From: Poriferisphaera corsica | GTDB taxonomy: Bacteria > Planctomycetota > Phycisphaerae > Phycisphaerales > Phycisphaeraceae | Direction: 5' to 3' | Assembly: GCF_007747445.1 (NCBI RefSeq) | Contig: NZ_CP036425.1 | Span: 1,596,175 to 1,660,174 of the forward strand | Length of the DNA stretch: 64,000 nucleotides | In this document: piece after piece, positions 18,338 through 27,067 of the stretch | Numbering within the stretch: the stretch's first letter is position 1 | Layout of the letters: every line of letters begins with the position of its first letter | Notes under the pieces: generated by a model | The model's database searches: none | The model's input: only the letters and a program-made list of their open reading frames with translations | Told to the model about the DNA's origin: nothing | Position numbers and translations under genes: made by a program

Positions 18338-18457
18338 ATCGTGTTTACACTGCGCAGTATCTTTGCTTATGTACGTGAAGTACTGGGCGACAAACTTCAA
18401 TTCTTCATCCGAAAATCTGATGGACAGGGCTTCCTTGCAATCAAAACAGTATTCCAT
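18176..18457 (-). CDS. Possible small cytoplasmic protein (weak)
   Basis: A 93-residue frame starting MEYCFDCKEALSIRF, with an amphipathic helix-like SDEELKFVAQYF stretch. No family recognised. It has ATG but no purine-rich ribosome site upstream. It competes with the plus-strand lipoprotein-like frame at 18110-18337. The region past 18338 is open only on this strand, and the residue mix is protein-like, so it cannot be dismissed. Confidence 0.25.
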   Translation of the reverse strand: MEYCFDCKEALSIRFSDEELKFVAQYFTYISKDTAQCKHDLPKVYDTIRWTVLWLIIAYDAHYGGLIVSEINSYDEGISFCHDADNLGCPVVG

Positions 18458-18527
18458 TAGCTTTTACTATTCATAACACGCTCTAACTGTTAGCATCGCC
18501 CACAACGTGCAGGTCTGTAGGAAAACC

Positions 18528-18914
18528 ATGAAAAACTATGCTCAAGTTTATGTGAAAAACAGTTTTGAAGCGGCAGCAATATATTGCGAAGCTTTTGGTG
18601 CAGAAATTACATTTGAAGTGAAAAATGATGACAAGACTGCTTATGCGCACTGTGAATTGTCTATAGACGGCGAAGGATTTTTAGCATTAAGTGAAGCAGC
18701 GAATCCTTGTGATATTAACATAGTTCATAAAATGAAATGGGAAACAATGACGTTTAATGTTTTTGAAATGGGAAGCGAAGAATCTGTTTATAACGCCTTT
18801 AACGTTTTAAGTAATGGTGGTGTCGTTATTAATCCCATTCAGAAAGTGCCATGGAGCAAATGCTGCGCGACTGTTATTGATAAGTTCGGAGTGTGTTGGT
18901 GGATTGCAATTTGA
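18528..18914 (+). CDS. VOC-fold (PhnB/glyoxalase-like) protein
   Basis: A 128-residue vicinal oxygen chelate protein. It opens AQVYVKNSFEAAAIYCEAFG, the usual first half of the PhnB-like group, and ends with DKFGVCWWIAI, typical of its last strand. A GGA lies 8 bases before the ATG at 18528. Codons are AT-rich and end in A/T far more than the C-rich transport genes upstream, suggesting it was acquired separately. The activity of PhnB-like proteins is mostly unknown. Confidence 0.75.
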   Translation: MKNYAQVYVKNSFEAAAIYCEAFGAEITFEVKNDDKTAYAHCELSIDGEGFLALSEAANPCDINIVHKMKWETMTFNVFEMGSEESVYNAFNVLSNGGVVINPIQKVPWSKCCATVIDKFGVCWWIAI

Positions 18915-19416
18915 TATACCTGTATGAGCATAGACTACAGTCTAAAATATGTATTTGATAGTATGGTAAAAATGACAGGTCTAGCGGGATTGCTTTGAAG
19001 CTGAGTGAGACAATTTCTTATAACAAAAGATATGCGCAAGTTCCGGGTAGGAACAAGAAACCTCAATGGGTAAACGAGGTTGTATATGATGGCATATTAA
19101 TACCCTGAGATAGAATTAATTCATGGTCAATTTTGCTAAGCCCAAAAAGTGAACAGCTAATTTTTCATAGAGCATTTTTCGCAAATATTCTAGACACGCG
19201 ATCATAGCAAGCATGAGCTATTCTCTCTGCAAAGAGCAAATCTATATCACGGCTAAGGTAATCCAAGATGCCCTCTAATCATCAGTTAAATTTCATCCAC
19301 AGAGCGAACATATATCGCTTGCCCAACTCGCATAGGGTGGGGTTGGTCGCTATTCTTTTTGCAGGAATGTGACTGGTTTTTCAGTTTGGGATGGGGCAAC
19401 TTTCGGAGAATGCGTG
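18915..19416. other. AT-rich gap of about 500 bases with no firm gene
   Basis: Between the VOC gene and pyrF. One frame at 18965-19108 reads through 47 codons with a lysine/tyrosine-rich, protein-like end (RYAQVPGRNKKPQWVNEVV) but lacks a start, so it may be a gene remnant. No hairpin terminator or promoter was recognised. Confidence 0.35.
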
Positions 19417-20325
19417 ATGGTAACTCATTTTGCAGACAAATTTTACGAAGCGGCGGCGGCGAAGGGTGCGCCGGTTTGTGTCGGGATTGACCCTGTTTTC
19501 TCAAAGATGCCAAAAAAGCTGACCGGCGGTGCGGACGTGCCGGACGACGATCAGCATGCAGCGGAAGTGTTTGAAAAATATACAGTTGCGCTTCTTGAAG
19601 CGGTCGCGCCGTATACACCCATCGTGAAGCCACAACTTGCCTGCTTTGAACGTTATCACGCGGCCGGTTTTGTGGCGTATCACAACATTGTCCAAGCCGC
19701 GCAAGGTCTTGGTATCATGGTACTTGCGGACGGCAAGCGTGGTGATATCGGCATCTCATCCGATCATTATGCGAATGGATTATTGGGTTCGCCGGACGGT
19801 GCGGACGCGTTGACGGTCAATCCGTACCTCGGTATGGATGGAGTCGAACCGTTCGTAAAGCTTGCAGCAGCAGAGGGTAAAGGGATATTTGCTCTGGTCA
19901 GAACGTCGAATCCCGGCAGTGATGGGATCCAATCACATGAATTGGCAGATGGGCGAACAGTTGCGCAAATGGTTGCAGATGAAGTATTTAGGTTCGGGCG
20001 AGGTGACAAAGCATACATTGGGGACTGTGGTTATTCACTTTTAGGGGCGGTTGTCGGGGCTACTAAGTCCAGTGATGCTAAGGATTTGCGAGAGCGTATG
20101 TCGGAGCAGATTTTCCTTGTGCCGGGCTTTGGAGCGCAGGGCGGGACGGCGGATGATGTGCGTGCATGTTTTAATGAGAACGGCACAGGTGCGATCATAA
20201 CCGCTTCCAGGTCTGTAATTTATGCTTACATGAACGGCGATGGATCGCAACAGGATGACTGGAAATCGGCGATTGCTGCAGGTGCCAAAGACTTAAACGA
20301 GCAGATCGCGGCTATTCTGAAATAA
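19417..20325 (+). CDS. pyrF: Orotidine 5'-phosphate decarboxylase
   Basis: Decarboxylates OMP to UMP, the last step of pyrimidine synthesis. The 302 residues match the longer class of the enzyme: VCVGIDPVF near the start, KPQLACFERY, then LADGKRGDIG with the catalytic Lys/Asp set, and PGFGAQGG and ITASRSVIYA near the end. The ATG at 19417 is chosen because GGAG lies 9 bases upstream; an earlier in-frame start would add 16 unlikely residues. It is an isolated plus-strand gene. Confidence 0.94.
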   Translation: MVTHFADKFYEAAAAKGAPVCVGIDPVFSKMPKKLTGGADVPDDDQHAAEVFEKYTVALLEAVAPYTPIVKPQLACFERYHAAGFVAYHNIVQAAQGLGIMVLADGKRGDIGISSDHYANGLLGSPDGADALTVNPYLGMDGVEPFVKLAAAEGKGIFALVRTSNPGSDGIQSHELADGRTVAQMVADEVFRFGRGDKAYIGDCGYSLLGAVVGATKSSDAKDLRERMSEQIFLVPGFGAQGGTADDVRACFNENGTGAIITASRSVIYAYMNGDGSQQDDWKSAIAAGAKDLNEQIAAILK

Positions 20326-20825
20326 CCTCAGTAAAGTTTGAATTTGGATGCATGATTCATGGTATATCTCCTTCTAATCAATGATTAGAATGTGGGCTTT
20401 TGCTTTTTGTGTTTGTGCGCGCGTTTGGCGCGATTTGCCTATACCTTTTGCTGTAAGTATTGGACGGAGCAGGGGATGACGATTGTGGATAAGCCGAAAT
20501 TACGGATTTCGGAAATGGGCTGAAATGAGTTGGAAATCGTTGATTTTGCCAAGGATTGGTTCACTTTGGCGCGTTTTTTGCCAGAAATCGTGAAGTTTTT
20601 AAATTTATTTTGCACAACAAAATCAGAAGTGCGGTGGATTGTGCGCGCCAGCAGGTATTTGAGTCATCGCAGTGGTTTAGCTTACGAGTTTCGTTTTGGC
20701 ATGAGGTGATATTTTTGGTGGTTGGATGCTTGTCGCTTTGGGAATATGGTTTACTTTTCGGAATTGGGTTGCTTTAATTAAATTAAAGTGTACTTTAATA
20801 AAAATAAAGTATGAGGCGATGCGAA
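20326..20825. other. Gap of about 500 bases; palindrome cluster at its end
   Basis: Between pyrF and the DUF2089 gene. A TTCTAATC/GATTAGAA hairpin lies at 20372-20390 with no T run directly after. The last 60 bases are AT-rich and hold the palindromes described separately. A 73-residue open frame at 20556-20777 has no family features and was not called. Confidence 0.4.
20772..20810 (+). promoter_or_regulatory. Palindrome cluster, probable operator
   Basis: CTTTAATT-A-AATTAAAG (20772-20788) overlaps ATTAAAGT-GT-ACTTTAAT (20782-20799), and a further ATAAAGT half-site follows at 20804-20810. Four half-sites of the same AATTAAAG type lie just before a gene whose product has a helix-turn-helix-like region, so autoregulation is a fair guess. 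Confidence 0.5.
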
Positions 20826-21140
20826 ATGAAGGTCAAAATTGAAGACATACCGGCATGGGTGAGGGGGTTAGGTGATGAAGATTTACAGTTTGTGAAGAAG
20901 TTGGTTTTGGCATCGGGTTCGCTAAAGGAGATGGCGAAAGCGTATGGGGTGACCTATCCGACGCTTAGGATTCGTTTGAATCGGTTGATTGAGAAGGTCA
21001 GGGTTTTGGATGACCCGAAGCCACGTGATGCTTTTCATGAGAAGTTGCAGGGGTATGTGTCGGAGGGAAAATTAGATTTGAAGATGGCGAAGTTGTTGTT
21101 GAAGGATCATAAGCGTGCAGTGCAAGAAATAAAGGAATAG
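20826..21140 (+). CDS. DUF2089-family probable regulator
   Basis: A 104-residue protein that matches the pattern of DUF2089: IPAWVRGLGDEDLQFVKKLV, then a helix-turn-helix-like SLKEMAKAYGVTYPTLRIRL and a C-terminal helix with RAVQEIKE. Family members are thought to be DNA-binding regulators, often beside a small membrane protein. That layout is present: the next gene starts 4 bases after this one stops. A GAGG lies about 10 bases before the ATG, and an operator-like palindrome cluster lies directly upstream. Confidence 0.8.
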   Translation: MKVKIEDIPAWVRGLGDEDLQFVKKLVLASGSLKEMAKAYGVTYPTLRIRLNRLIEKVRVLDDPKPRDAFHEKLQGYVSEGKLDLKMAKLLLKDHKRAVQEIKE

Positions 21141-21144
21141 AACG

Positions 21145-21471
21145 ATGTCGAGATTTAATTGGGCGGATGCGATCCAGAAGAAAAAATCGATTGATGTGAT
21201 GCAGGGTTTGAAACGCACGGAGCTTTATTATTGGGTGGGGATTGTGGCCTCGGTGCCGTTTGTTGTGGTGGGCTTGGCGATGATGTTTGTGGCATCGGAT
21301 GGTGATGCGAGACAGATGATCTGGGGCCTATTTTTTGCGGTGATGGGTTTCATGGAGATTATGTACATGAAGCTATGGGCGCAGGTACGGATCGGGATGT
21401 TTATGGCGGTTTGGGACAGGCAGAAATGGGTGGAGGATGAGATTAATAAATCGGAGAGCGAAGATTTCTGA
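21145..21471 (+). CDS. Small membrane protein paired with the DUF2089 gene
   Basis: A 108-residue protein with two hydrophobic segments (about residues 33-52 and 63-80) separated by a short polar loop with an aspartate (DGDARQM), and a charged tail. No family recognised. It starts 4 bases after the DUF2089 stop and shares its operator region, so the two are one unit. A role as signal partner or target of the regulator is inference. Confidence 0.75.
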   Translation: MSRFNWADAIQKKKSIDVMQGLKRTELYYWVGIVASVPFVVVGLAMMFVASDGDARQMIWGLFFAVMGFMEIMYMKLWAQVRIGMFMAVWDRQKWVEDEINKSESEDF

Positions 21472-21655
21472 GGTGAGAGTGAGTTATTTTGTAGCTGGCA
21501 AAATAAGTGTGATCACAATCAATGCAAGTTTGACGAGTGGTCACCTTGCAGGGTTGATTCGGCTATGTGGGTGTCTAAATAGTTGAGATTGATTCGCTCA
21601 TTTAGTGGCGGAGTTGGGAAAGTGAGCTATTGAGGGGTGAGGTGAGCGGCATCAT

Positions 21656-21691
21656 TAAAAATGGAATCCCAAAGCAGGGCGATGGGATTCC
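21656..21691 (-). terminator. Rho-independent terminator of the PEP-CTERM gene
   Basis: Minus-strand hairpin GGAATCCCA/TGGGATTCC (9 bp) with an 11-base loop, followed by ATTTTT, about 30 bases after the stop. Confidence 0.75.
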
Positions 21692-21723
21692 GAAGAAATC
21701 TAGGATGAATGCTGTTTGTAGCT

Positions 21724-22461
21724 TTAGTTATTATGCTGACGTTTAAGCAGAAGTGGTAAGAGTAATACGAAGCCACCTATTGCGGCAGGTGTTGGTACGG
21801 CTGTTGGTGGATCAACGATGTTTGGTGGTATAACGCTGAGGGGCGTATCAAGTAGGCTGATGCTGTCTGCATTGAATGAGATTCTGGTGTAAGAACCATC
21901 TTCGCCATAAACGAAAAAATCACTTGTGCTGGATTCGGTGCGTAGCGGTTCGAAGCGGACACCAAAGTCGTCGTATGCGCCGAAGGTGTCTACGTCGTAG
22001 GTTAATGCGATGATTGCGCGGTCAGGTGGGAAGTTACCGTTGGAGTAAGCAGGAGCGTCTCCTGTAGAGTCAGCAATGAAAAAGAGTGCATCCTCGACAC
22101 CGCTGAACCGGTCATCTATTTGGCGGATAGAATTGTAAACATTATCACGCCCTTCAACGAATTCATAGCTTTGGTCGCCTGACTGAAGAGAAACAGAAGC
22201 GATTAGGTTAGTACCATCGAGGTCGCCATAAAAGTATTGGTTGATGGTCACTTCGCCGAATGTGGGATCGTAGACGACTCTGAAGGAGGCGACGTCGCCG
22301 ACCGTTGCATCGCTTAAGACATGTTGTTGGTCGCCGGTATTTGTTATTCCAGAGATTGTGCCGGTGACTTCAAATGCAACAGGCGCAGCGTACGTAGTAA
22401 CAGGTATTGCAGCGACTGAAAGAACGCCTAGAAGGGGGCGCAGTATGGGGTGGATCATCAT
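21724..22461 (-). CDS. PEP-CTERM sorted exported protein
   Basis: A 245-residue secreted protein. It begins with a signal peptide (LLGVLSVAAIPVTTYA-AP) and ends with VPTPAA, a hydrophobic stretch GGFVLLLPLLL and a basic KRQ tail, the PEP-CTERM signal recognised by exosortase. The body lacks cysteines and is rich in Asp and Thr, a beta-rich surface type, with no recognised domain. Such proteins are surface or matrix components in Phycisphaerae and other Gram-negatives. No exosortase gene is in the window. Function unknown. Confidence 0.85.
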   Translation of the reverse strand: MMIHPILRPLLGVLSVAAIPVTTYAAPVAFEVTGTISGITNTGDQQHVLSDATVGDVASFRVVYDPTFGEVTINQYFYGDLDGTNLIASVSLQSGDQSYEFVEGRDNVYNSIRQIDDRFSGVEDALFFIADSTGDAPAYSNGNFPPDRAIIALTYDVDTFGAYDDFGVRFEPLRTESSTSDFFVYGEDGSYTRISFNADSISLLDTPLSVIPPNIVDPPTAVPTPAAIGGFVLLLPLLLKRQHNN

Positions 22462-22913
22462 AAAGTCCTTATGTTATATGCAATCGCTTGGTGCGATATG
22501 TCGGCAGCATATCTATGGTTATCTGAGTGAAATAATGACGATTAGCTTTGCTGAAGCTTTTAACTTTTATTGAAAACAAATACTGTCGCGTTCAGAGCCG
22601 AGGTATATATTGAGAGGCTGTTGAGAGGCTGTATTGAATTTACACAATTGGCCTAGTTATTCGAGAGTGATGTTATTGATTAACAGTTGTGAATTCTGGC
22701 GTCAGGTAATTAAAAAGTGATATGAAGATGACATATGGGCTATACGTGCAATTAGTTGCAGGTATGTTGGTACTTTGTAGACAGAAAGCTGTGAGAATAG
22801 TAGGAAATCCTAAAACGTCTTTACCACGTTTATTATGCCACTTAATAGACAAGGTTTCAGATGATGGATGGGCTTGCGTGATTATGTGATAAGTGTTTGG
22901 GGAATTTGTGAGG
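22462..22913. other. Gap of about 450 bases with no gene
   Basis: Between two minus-strand genes. It holds the upstream region of the PEP-CTERM gene and the trailing region of the Na/Pi cotransporter. No terminator with a clear T run and no plausible ORF was seen; a long open frame on the minus strand here is antisense-style shadow of the cotransporter's codon bias. Confidence 0.4.
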
Positions 22914-24554
22914 TTAGGATACTTCGTGGTGTTTGATGATGGCGTAGGCGACGTGGGTGACGCAGGAGTTGATGGATTTGAGGTGGGTGAGCATGTCGAG
23001 GTGGACGGCTGAGGATTCGTGTGTGAGTTGTACGCCGGTGGAGAGGCGGGCGAAGTGTTGATCGCGGAGTTCACGTTCGATATCGCGGAGGCGTTCTTTG
23101 TGGCGGAGGAGTCGTTGGGCGAGGACACGGTCGGAGGTTGCGAAAGCGGTCTCTGCGATGAGGACGTTTTCAGCAACTTTGGTGTAGAAGTCTTTGAGTT
23201 CTGACCAGCCTTCGGGTGTGAAGGAGATGTTTTCGCGGCAGCGTTTGATGACGATTTCCGCGAGGTTTTTGTCGATGATGTCGCCGATGGTTTCGAGCTC
23301 GTTGAGGTAATCGAGTTGGCGGATGATTTCGTTGGCGGTGGCTTCGGAGTTGTCGGCGTTGGAGACTTTGGCGAGGTAGCGTTTGATCTCTGCGTCGAGG
23401 AGGTCGACTTTGTCGTCTTGTTCCTGGATCTGTCGGGCGTTGCGGATGTCGCGGTCTTTAAAGGCGAGCCACAGGTCGTCGAGCATGCGGCGGACGAGTT
23501 CGGAGACGCGGAGGATTTCGCGGAGCGATTGGCCTGTGGCGAGTCCGGCTTCGTCGACGAGTTTGGGGTTGATGTAGCGCGGGCCGAAGGCGTCGGATTC
23601 GCGGATGGGGGGTGTGGGGATGACGCGTTGTGTGAAGGTGTCGATGAGTCCGATGAATGGGAAGAAGACGATGGCCATGAGGACGTTGAAGCCGGTGTGT
23701 GTTGCGGCGATTTGTTTGTCGAGTGTGGTGGGGATGTCGGCGATGAGGTCGGCGACGAAGGGTAGGGCGATGAGGATGGCGGTGGCGATGATGGTTTTAG
23801 CGGCGAGGTTGCCGAAGCCGAGCCGGCGGGATTCAACCTGAGGCCAACCGACGATGGTGGTACTGACACCGATGCCGACGTTTGCGCCGACGACGACGGC
23901 GATGCAGGTGTCGAGTCCGAAGAGGGACTGGCCGTCTGCGGCGGTGAGGCTGGAGAGGCCGATGAGGAGTGCGATGGCGGCGGTGGAGGATTGCATGGCG
24001 ACGGTGAGGAGGGCGGCCATGATGGCGATGCCGATGGGGTAGTGCGAGAGGACGCGGACGAGTTCGATGAATTCGGTAGAGGGGGTGAACTGTTGCGCGG
24101 CGGCGGAGATGGTGCCGATGCCGGTGAAGATGAAGCCGAGTGAGAGGAGGAGTTGTCCGACGCCTCGGGAGTTGTTTGCTTTGGTGAATTGGAAGAGGAG
24201 TACGCCGAGGAAGATGAGGACGGGGGCGTAGAGTTCGAGTCGTAGTGCGATGAGGAGCACCATGACGGTGAGTCCGACGTCTGCGCCGAGGATGACGGCG
24301 AGCATTTGGCGAGCGGTCATGTGTCCGGCTTGTACGGACTGGACGGAGAGGATGGACATGGTGATGGAGGAGGGTGCGAGCACGGAGATGCCGAGGCCCA
24401 TGAAGAAGGACTTGATGCGGGAGTCTCCGACGGATTGCATCCATCGAGCGAGTTTGGGGCCGAAGAGTCGGTCGAGTCCTTTTCGGAGAAATCGGACGCC
24501 GAAAAGAATCAATGCAACACCGCCGGCTGTTGTCAGCAAGGTCATAAGAGCCAT
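22914..24554 (-). CDS. Na+/phosphate cotransporter (NptA type) with PhoU-like tail
   Basis: A 546-residue protein. The first 300 residues hold about eight membrane segments with two NaPi repeats containing GLGISVLAPSSITMS and VAMQSSTAAIALLIG (QSSS/QSST motifs that bind sodium and phosphate). The last 200 residues are cytoplasmic helices resembling PhoU (SELVRRMLDDLW..., DREIRELR). This is the family of bacterial Na/Pi cotransporter II proteins (YjbB-like). It sits alone. Codon use on the minus strand is very C-rich. Confidence 0.9.
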   Translation of the reverse strand: MALMTLLTTAGGVALILFGVRFLRKGLDRLFGPKLARWMQSVGDSRIKSFFMGLGISVLAPSSITMSILSVQSVQAGHMTARQMLAVILGADVGLTVMVLLIALRLELYAPVLIFLGVLLFQFTKANNSRGVGQLLLSLGFIFTGIGTISAAAQQFTPSTEFIELVRVLSHYPIGIAIMAALLTVAMQSSTAAIALLIGLSSLTAADGQSLFGLDTCIAVVVGANVGIGVSTTIVGWPQVESRRLGFGNLAAKTIIATAILIALPFVADLIADIPTTLDKQIAATHTGFNVLMAIVFFPFIGLIDTFTQRVIPTPPIRESDAFGPRYINPKLVDEAGLATGQSLREILRVSELVRRMLDDLWLAFKDRDIRNARQIQEQDDKVDLLDAEIKRYLAKVSNADNSEATANEIIRQLDYLNELETIGDIIDKNLAEIVIKRCRENISFTPEGWSELKDFYTKVAENVLIAETAFATSDRVLAQRLLRHKERLRDIERELRDQHFARLSTGVQLTHESSAVHLDMLTHLKSINSCVTHVAYAIIKHHEVS

Positions 24555-24928
24555 GAGTCGTCAACCCAGTAAAGTATCGTGAATGTAATGTGGAAGTGTG
24601 ACTTAGATTGCTGCGCTTGTCCGCGTGCAAGCGTCTGGCTTTCTCTAGATCTCGTGTGCCGCACAATCGGGAAACGTGTTAGCGTTGCGTGAAGATTGTG
24701 AACAATGTAAGTCAGTACCAAACAGTTCAACGATAAGCATTTCGAAAGATCTGTCAATGATTGATGCGTTTTGCGTGATGAGGAGGGGATGAGGTTGGGC
24801 ATGAAAAAACCCCTGCCAAATAAGCGGAATCAGGGGTTGTATTGGCCTAGGTTGTTATCGGTTGTGTGGCGTTTGAGGGGTGAGAAATTGTATTAGGGGA
24901 ATGAGTTAAGGAACGCACGCAAGCCTGG
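24555..24928. other. Gap of about 370 bases with a purH terminator
   Basis: Between the cotransporter start and the purine gene stop, both minus strand. It contains the terminator at 24803-24838 and upstream sequence of the cotransporter. No second purine domain or other gene is present here. Confidence 0.5.
24803..24838 (-). terminator. Rho-independent terminator of the IMP cyclohydrolase gene
   Basis: Minus-strand stem AACCCCTG/CAGGGGTT with a 15-base loop followed by TTTT. Confidence 0.75.
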
Positions 24929-25543
24929 TTAGGTTGTGACGTTCCAGCGGTTTGTCATCCATGAGCTGATGGCGGTGTCGTACTCGGCGGTGCGTGTGAA
25001 TGCGGCGGCGGCGAGTTCGCGGCGGAGGTTGAAGGTTGTGGAGCCGGCGTTGTCGTCCATATCGTTACAGATGCGGTCGTATTGTTTGGGATCGGTGACG
25101 CAGGTGACGAAGCGGTGGTTTTTGGCTGAGGAGCGGATCATACATGGGCCGCCGATATCGATTTGCTCAATGGCTTCGGGGTCGGTGACGCCTTCTTGTG
25201 CGACGGTAGATTCGAAGGGGTAGAGGTTGACGCAGACGAGATCGATGGGCGTGATTTCGTGGTCTTTGAGTGCTTTGACGTGGTCTTCTTTGTCGCGAAG
25301 AGCGAGGAGGCCGCCGTGAACTTTGGGGTGGAGTGTTTTGACGCGTCCATCCATCATTTCGGGGAAGCCGGTGAGTTCGGAGATGGGTGTGACGTCGATG
25401 CCAGCTTCGATGAGGGATTTGGCGGTGCCGCCGGTTGAGACGATGCGGACGTTGTGGCTGATGAGTCGTTTCGCGAAAGCGACGAGGTCGGTTTTGTCGC
25501 TCACGGAGACGAGGGCGGTTTTAATTTTGACAAGCTCACTCAT
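24929..25543 (-). CDS. purH: Standalone IMP cyclohydrolase (PurH N-terminal domain only)
   Basis: Closes FAICAR to IMP, the last step of purine synthesis. At 204 residues the protein equals only the MGS-like N-terminal domain of bifunctional PurH (usually about 510-530 residues). Family marks are clear: ALVSVSDKTDL at the start, IVSTGGTAKSL, FPEMMDGRVKTLHPKVHGG, and IDIGGPCMIRSSAKN. It stops at the domain boundary. The AICAR transformylase half is not adjacent on either strand. A normal stop, terminator and codon use argue against a recent frameshift. The transformylase is presumably a separate gene elsewhere. Confidence 0.9.
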   Translation of the reverse strand: MSELVKIKTALVSVSDKTDLVAFAKRLISHNVRIVSTGGTAKSLIEAGIDVTPISELTGFPEMMDGRVKTLHPKVHGGLLALRDKEDHVKALKDHEITPIDLVCVNLYPFESTVAQEGVTDPEAIEQIDIGGPCMIRSSAKNHRFVTCVTDPKQYDRICNDMDDNAGSTTFNLRRELAAAAFTRTAEYDTAISSWMTNRWNVTT

Positions 25544-25657
25544 GGTGGTTGATCCTTGTATTTACTGCGCTGGCTGATGGCCAGTGATGCTGGTATTGCT
25601 TTTATTTACGATTGTTATCCGATTCTAGCTAACTGTTGAGTGGTGTCCATCTGGCAA

Positions 25658-25705
25658 GAAAAACGGTCACGCGGGTGAGCATTTTAGATGCTGTCCGGTG
25701 ACCGT
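25658..25705 (-). terminator. Rho-independent terminator of the beta-propeller gene
   Basis: Minus-strand stem ACGGTCAC/GTGACCGT (8 bp) with a 27-base loop that can form an inner hairpin, followed by five T. Confidence 0.65.
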
Positions 25706-25731
25706 GTGGATTTTGTAGTTGGATGTGTGAT

Positions 25732-26853
25732 TTAGCGTTTGTTGAGTTTGATGATGTCGCCGTTGCGGCCAATGAGGATGAGGTTGTCATCTTTGAGTGG
25801 TGTGGCTTTGAGGATTCTGTGAGCAGGAGCTGCACGGAGGATGTCGCCTGTTTTTGCGTCCAAGACGGCAAGAACGTTTGGCTGTGCTACGAGGACGGAG
25901 TTGTCGTCACCAGTGATGGCGTAGATGGATGAGTTCTTCTTCCACTTGATTTCGCCTGTCAGAGCGTCGAGAGCGTAGAGCCCGTCGCCATTGACTGGGA
26001 GGTAGACGGAGAGGCCGATGGCCATTGGGTCGTGTTTGAGAGGCGTGCCGAATGGGCGTTTCCATTGTTCAACGCCATCGGTGCGGTTGAGAGCGTAGAC
26101 GAATTGGTCTTCACTTGCGATGAAGATTGAGAGGTCGTTGACGGCGGGCTTGGCGACGATGGGGCCAAAGGTTTTCTCGCGGAAAAGCATGGTTCCGTCG
26201 AGGCCAGAGACTTTGCCGAAGATGCCGCGGATGTCAGCGATGACGAGCGATTGGTCGGCTTGAGCGATTGGCGCTTTGATTTCGCTGTGGAATTTGTAGC
26301 CCCAGAGTTCGATGTTGCGTAGGAGGTCCATCGAGTAGACGAGGCCGGTGATTGTGCCGAAGATGGCGCGGTCGTCGATGATGGTTGCGCCGGTGGAGGA
26401 CACATGAGGAAGCTTGATGATGTTAACAATTTCGCCGGTTTGCTCGTTGAGCAGGAAGGCTTCAGCTTCGTTGTTTACGAGGATGTATTCCTCGAGTTTG
26501 GATGCAGGGTAAAGGTTGCCGCTTCGTTCGATGCGTTTTTTCCAGATGACGCTGCCGTTGTTGATGTCGATCGCGGTGATGACACGGCTGGCACCTTGGA
26601 TGACGACAAGCATTTTGTCGTCGAGAACGGAAGTTGCGGTAACGGGGTCCGCGTTTGAAGCGTTGACGGCCTGATGCCAGGCAGTGGAGTAGCCGAGATC
26701 AACGGCGGCTTGAGGTGTGATGAGAAGTTTAGCGGCAGGTGCTTTAGCAGCCTTTTTAGCAGGTGCGGAAGCCTTGCTGGATTGCGCTGACTGGCATGCA
26801 ACCAGTCCGAGCATGCCAAGGACGATCAACGACCGGAACAACAGTGATTTCAT
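25732..26853 (-). CDS. PQQ-type beta-propeller lipoprotein
   Basis: A 373-residue exported lipoprotein: signal MKSLLFRSLIVLG..., lipobox LVAC with Cys20, then an Ala/Lys-rich linker of about 25 residues. From residue 60 there are repeated strands of the WD-like/PQQ type (ITAIDINNGSVIWKKRI, VKVSGLDGTMLF, YALNRTDGVEQWKR, YALDALTGEIKWKK, LAVLDAKTGDIL). The repeats end in GxIxW/K blades like those of BamB or quinoprotein propellers. This could be a BamB-like outer-membrane assembly factor, but the linker is not diagnostic. Terminated at 25658. Confidence 0.83.
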   Translation of the reverse strand: MKSLLFRSLIVLGMLGLVACQSAQSSKASAPAKKAAKAPAAKLLITPQAAVDLGYSTAWHQAVNASNADPVTATSVLDDKMLVVIQGASRVITAIDINNGSVIWKKRIERSGNLYPASKLEEYILVNNEAEAFLLNEQTGEIVNIIKLPHVSSTGATIIDDRAIFGTITGLVYSMDLLRNIELWGYKFHSEIKAPIAQADQSLVIADIRGIFGKVSGLDGTMLFREKTFGPIVAKPAVNDLSIFIASEDQFVYALNRTDGVEQWKRPFGTPLKHDPMAIGLSVYLPVNGDGLYALDALTGEIKWKKNSSIYAITGDDNSVLVAQPNVLAVLDAKTGDILRAAPAHRILKATPLKDDNLILIGRNGDIIKLNKR

Positions 26854-27067
26854 GCGTCTACACTCCGTCGACTCGAATGGAGGATTATTCTTCGGACCAG
26901 AGCGGCCCTTTATATGGCTCCAAGTATCAACCCTGAGGGCTTCTAGGTCAAGCCGAATCCTGATTTTATGAAAAATTCTCGCTGTAAAAATGTGTGGTTT
27001 GGTGGTGTGAGAATGTGTGAGAGGTTGAGGTTTGGATCAGAAGCGAGAATTAGAGGCATAGGTGTGG

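Noticed and set aside
20556-20777. 73-residue frame before the DUF2089 gene
   Set aside because: Hydrophobic ending but no start signal, no family features, and it runs into the AT-rich operator region.
22673-23869. Long minus-strand Ser/Pro/Thr-rich frame over the Na/Pi cotransporter
   Set aside because: It is an out-of-frame reading of the cotransporter gene, with low-complexity composition caused by its codon bias.
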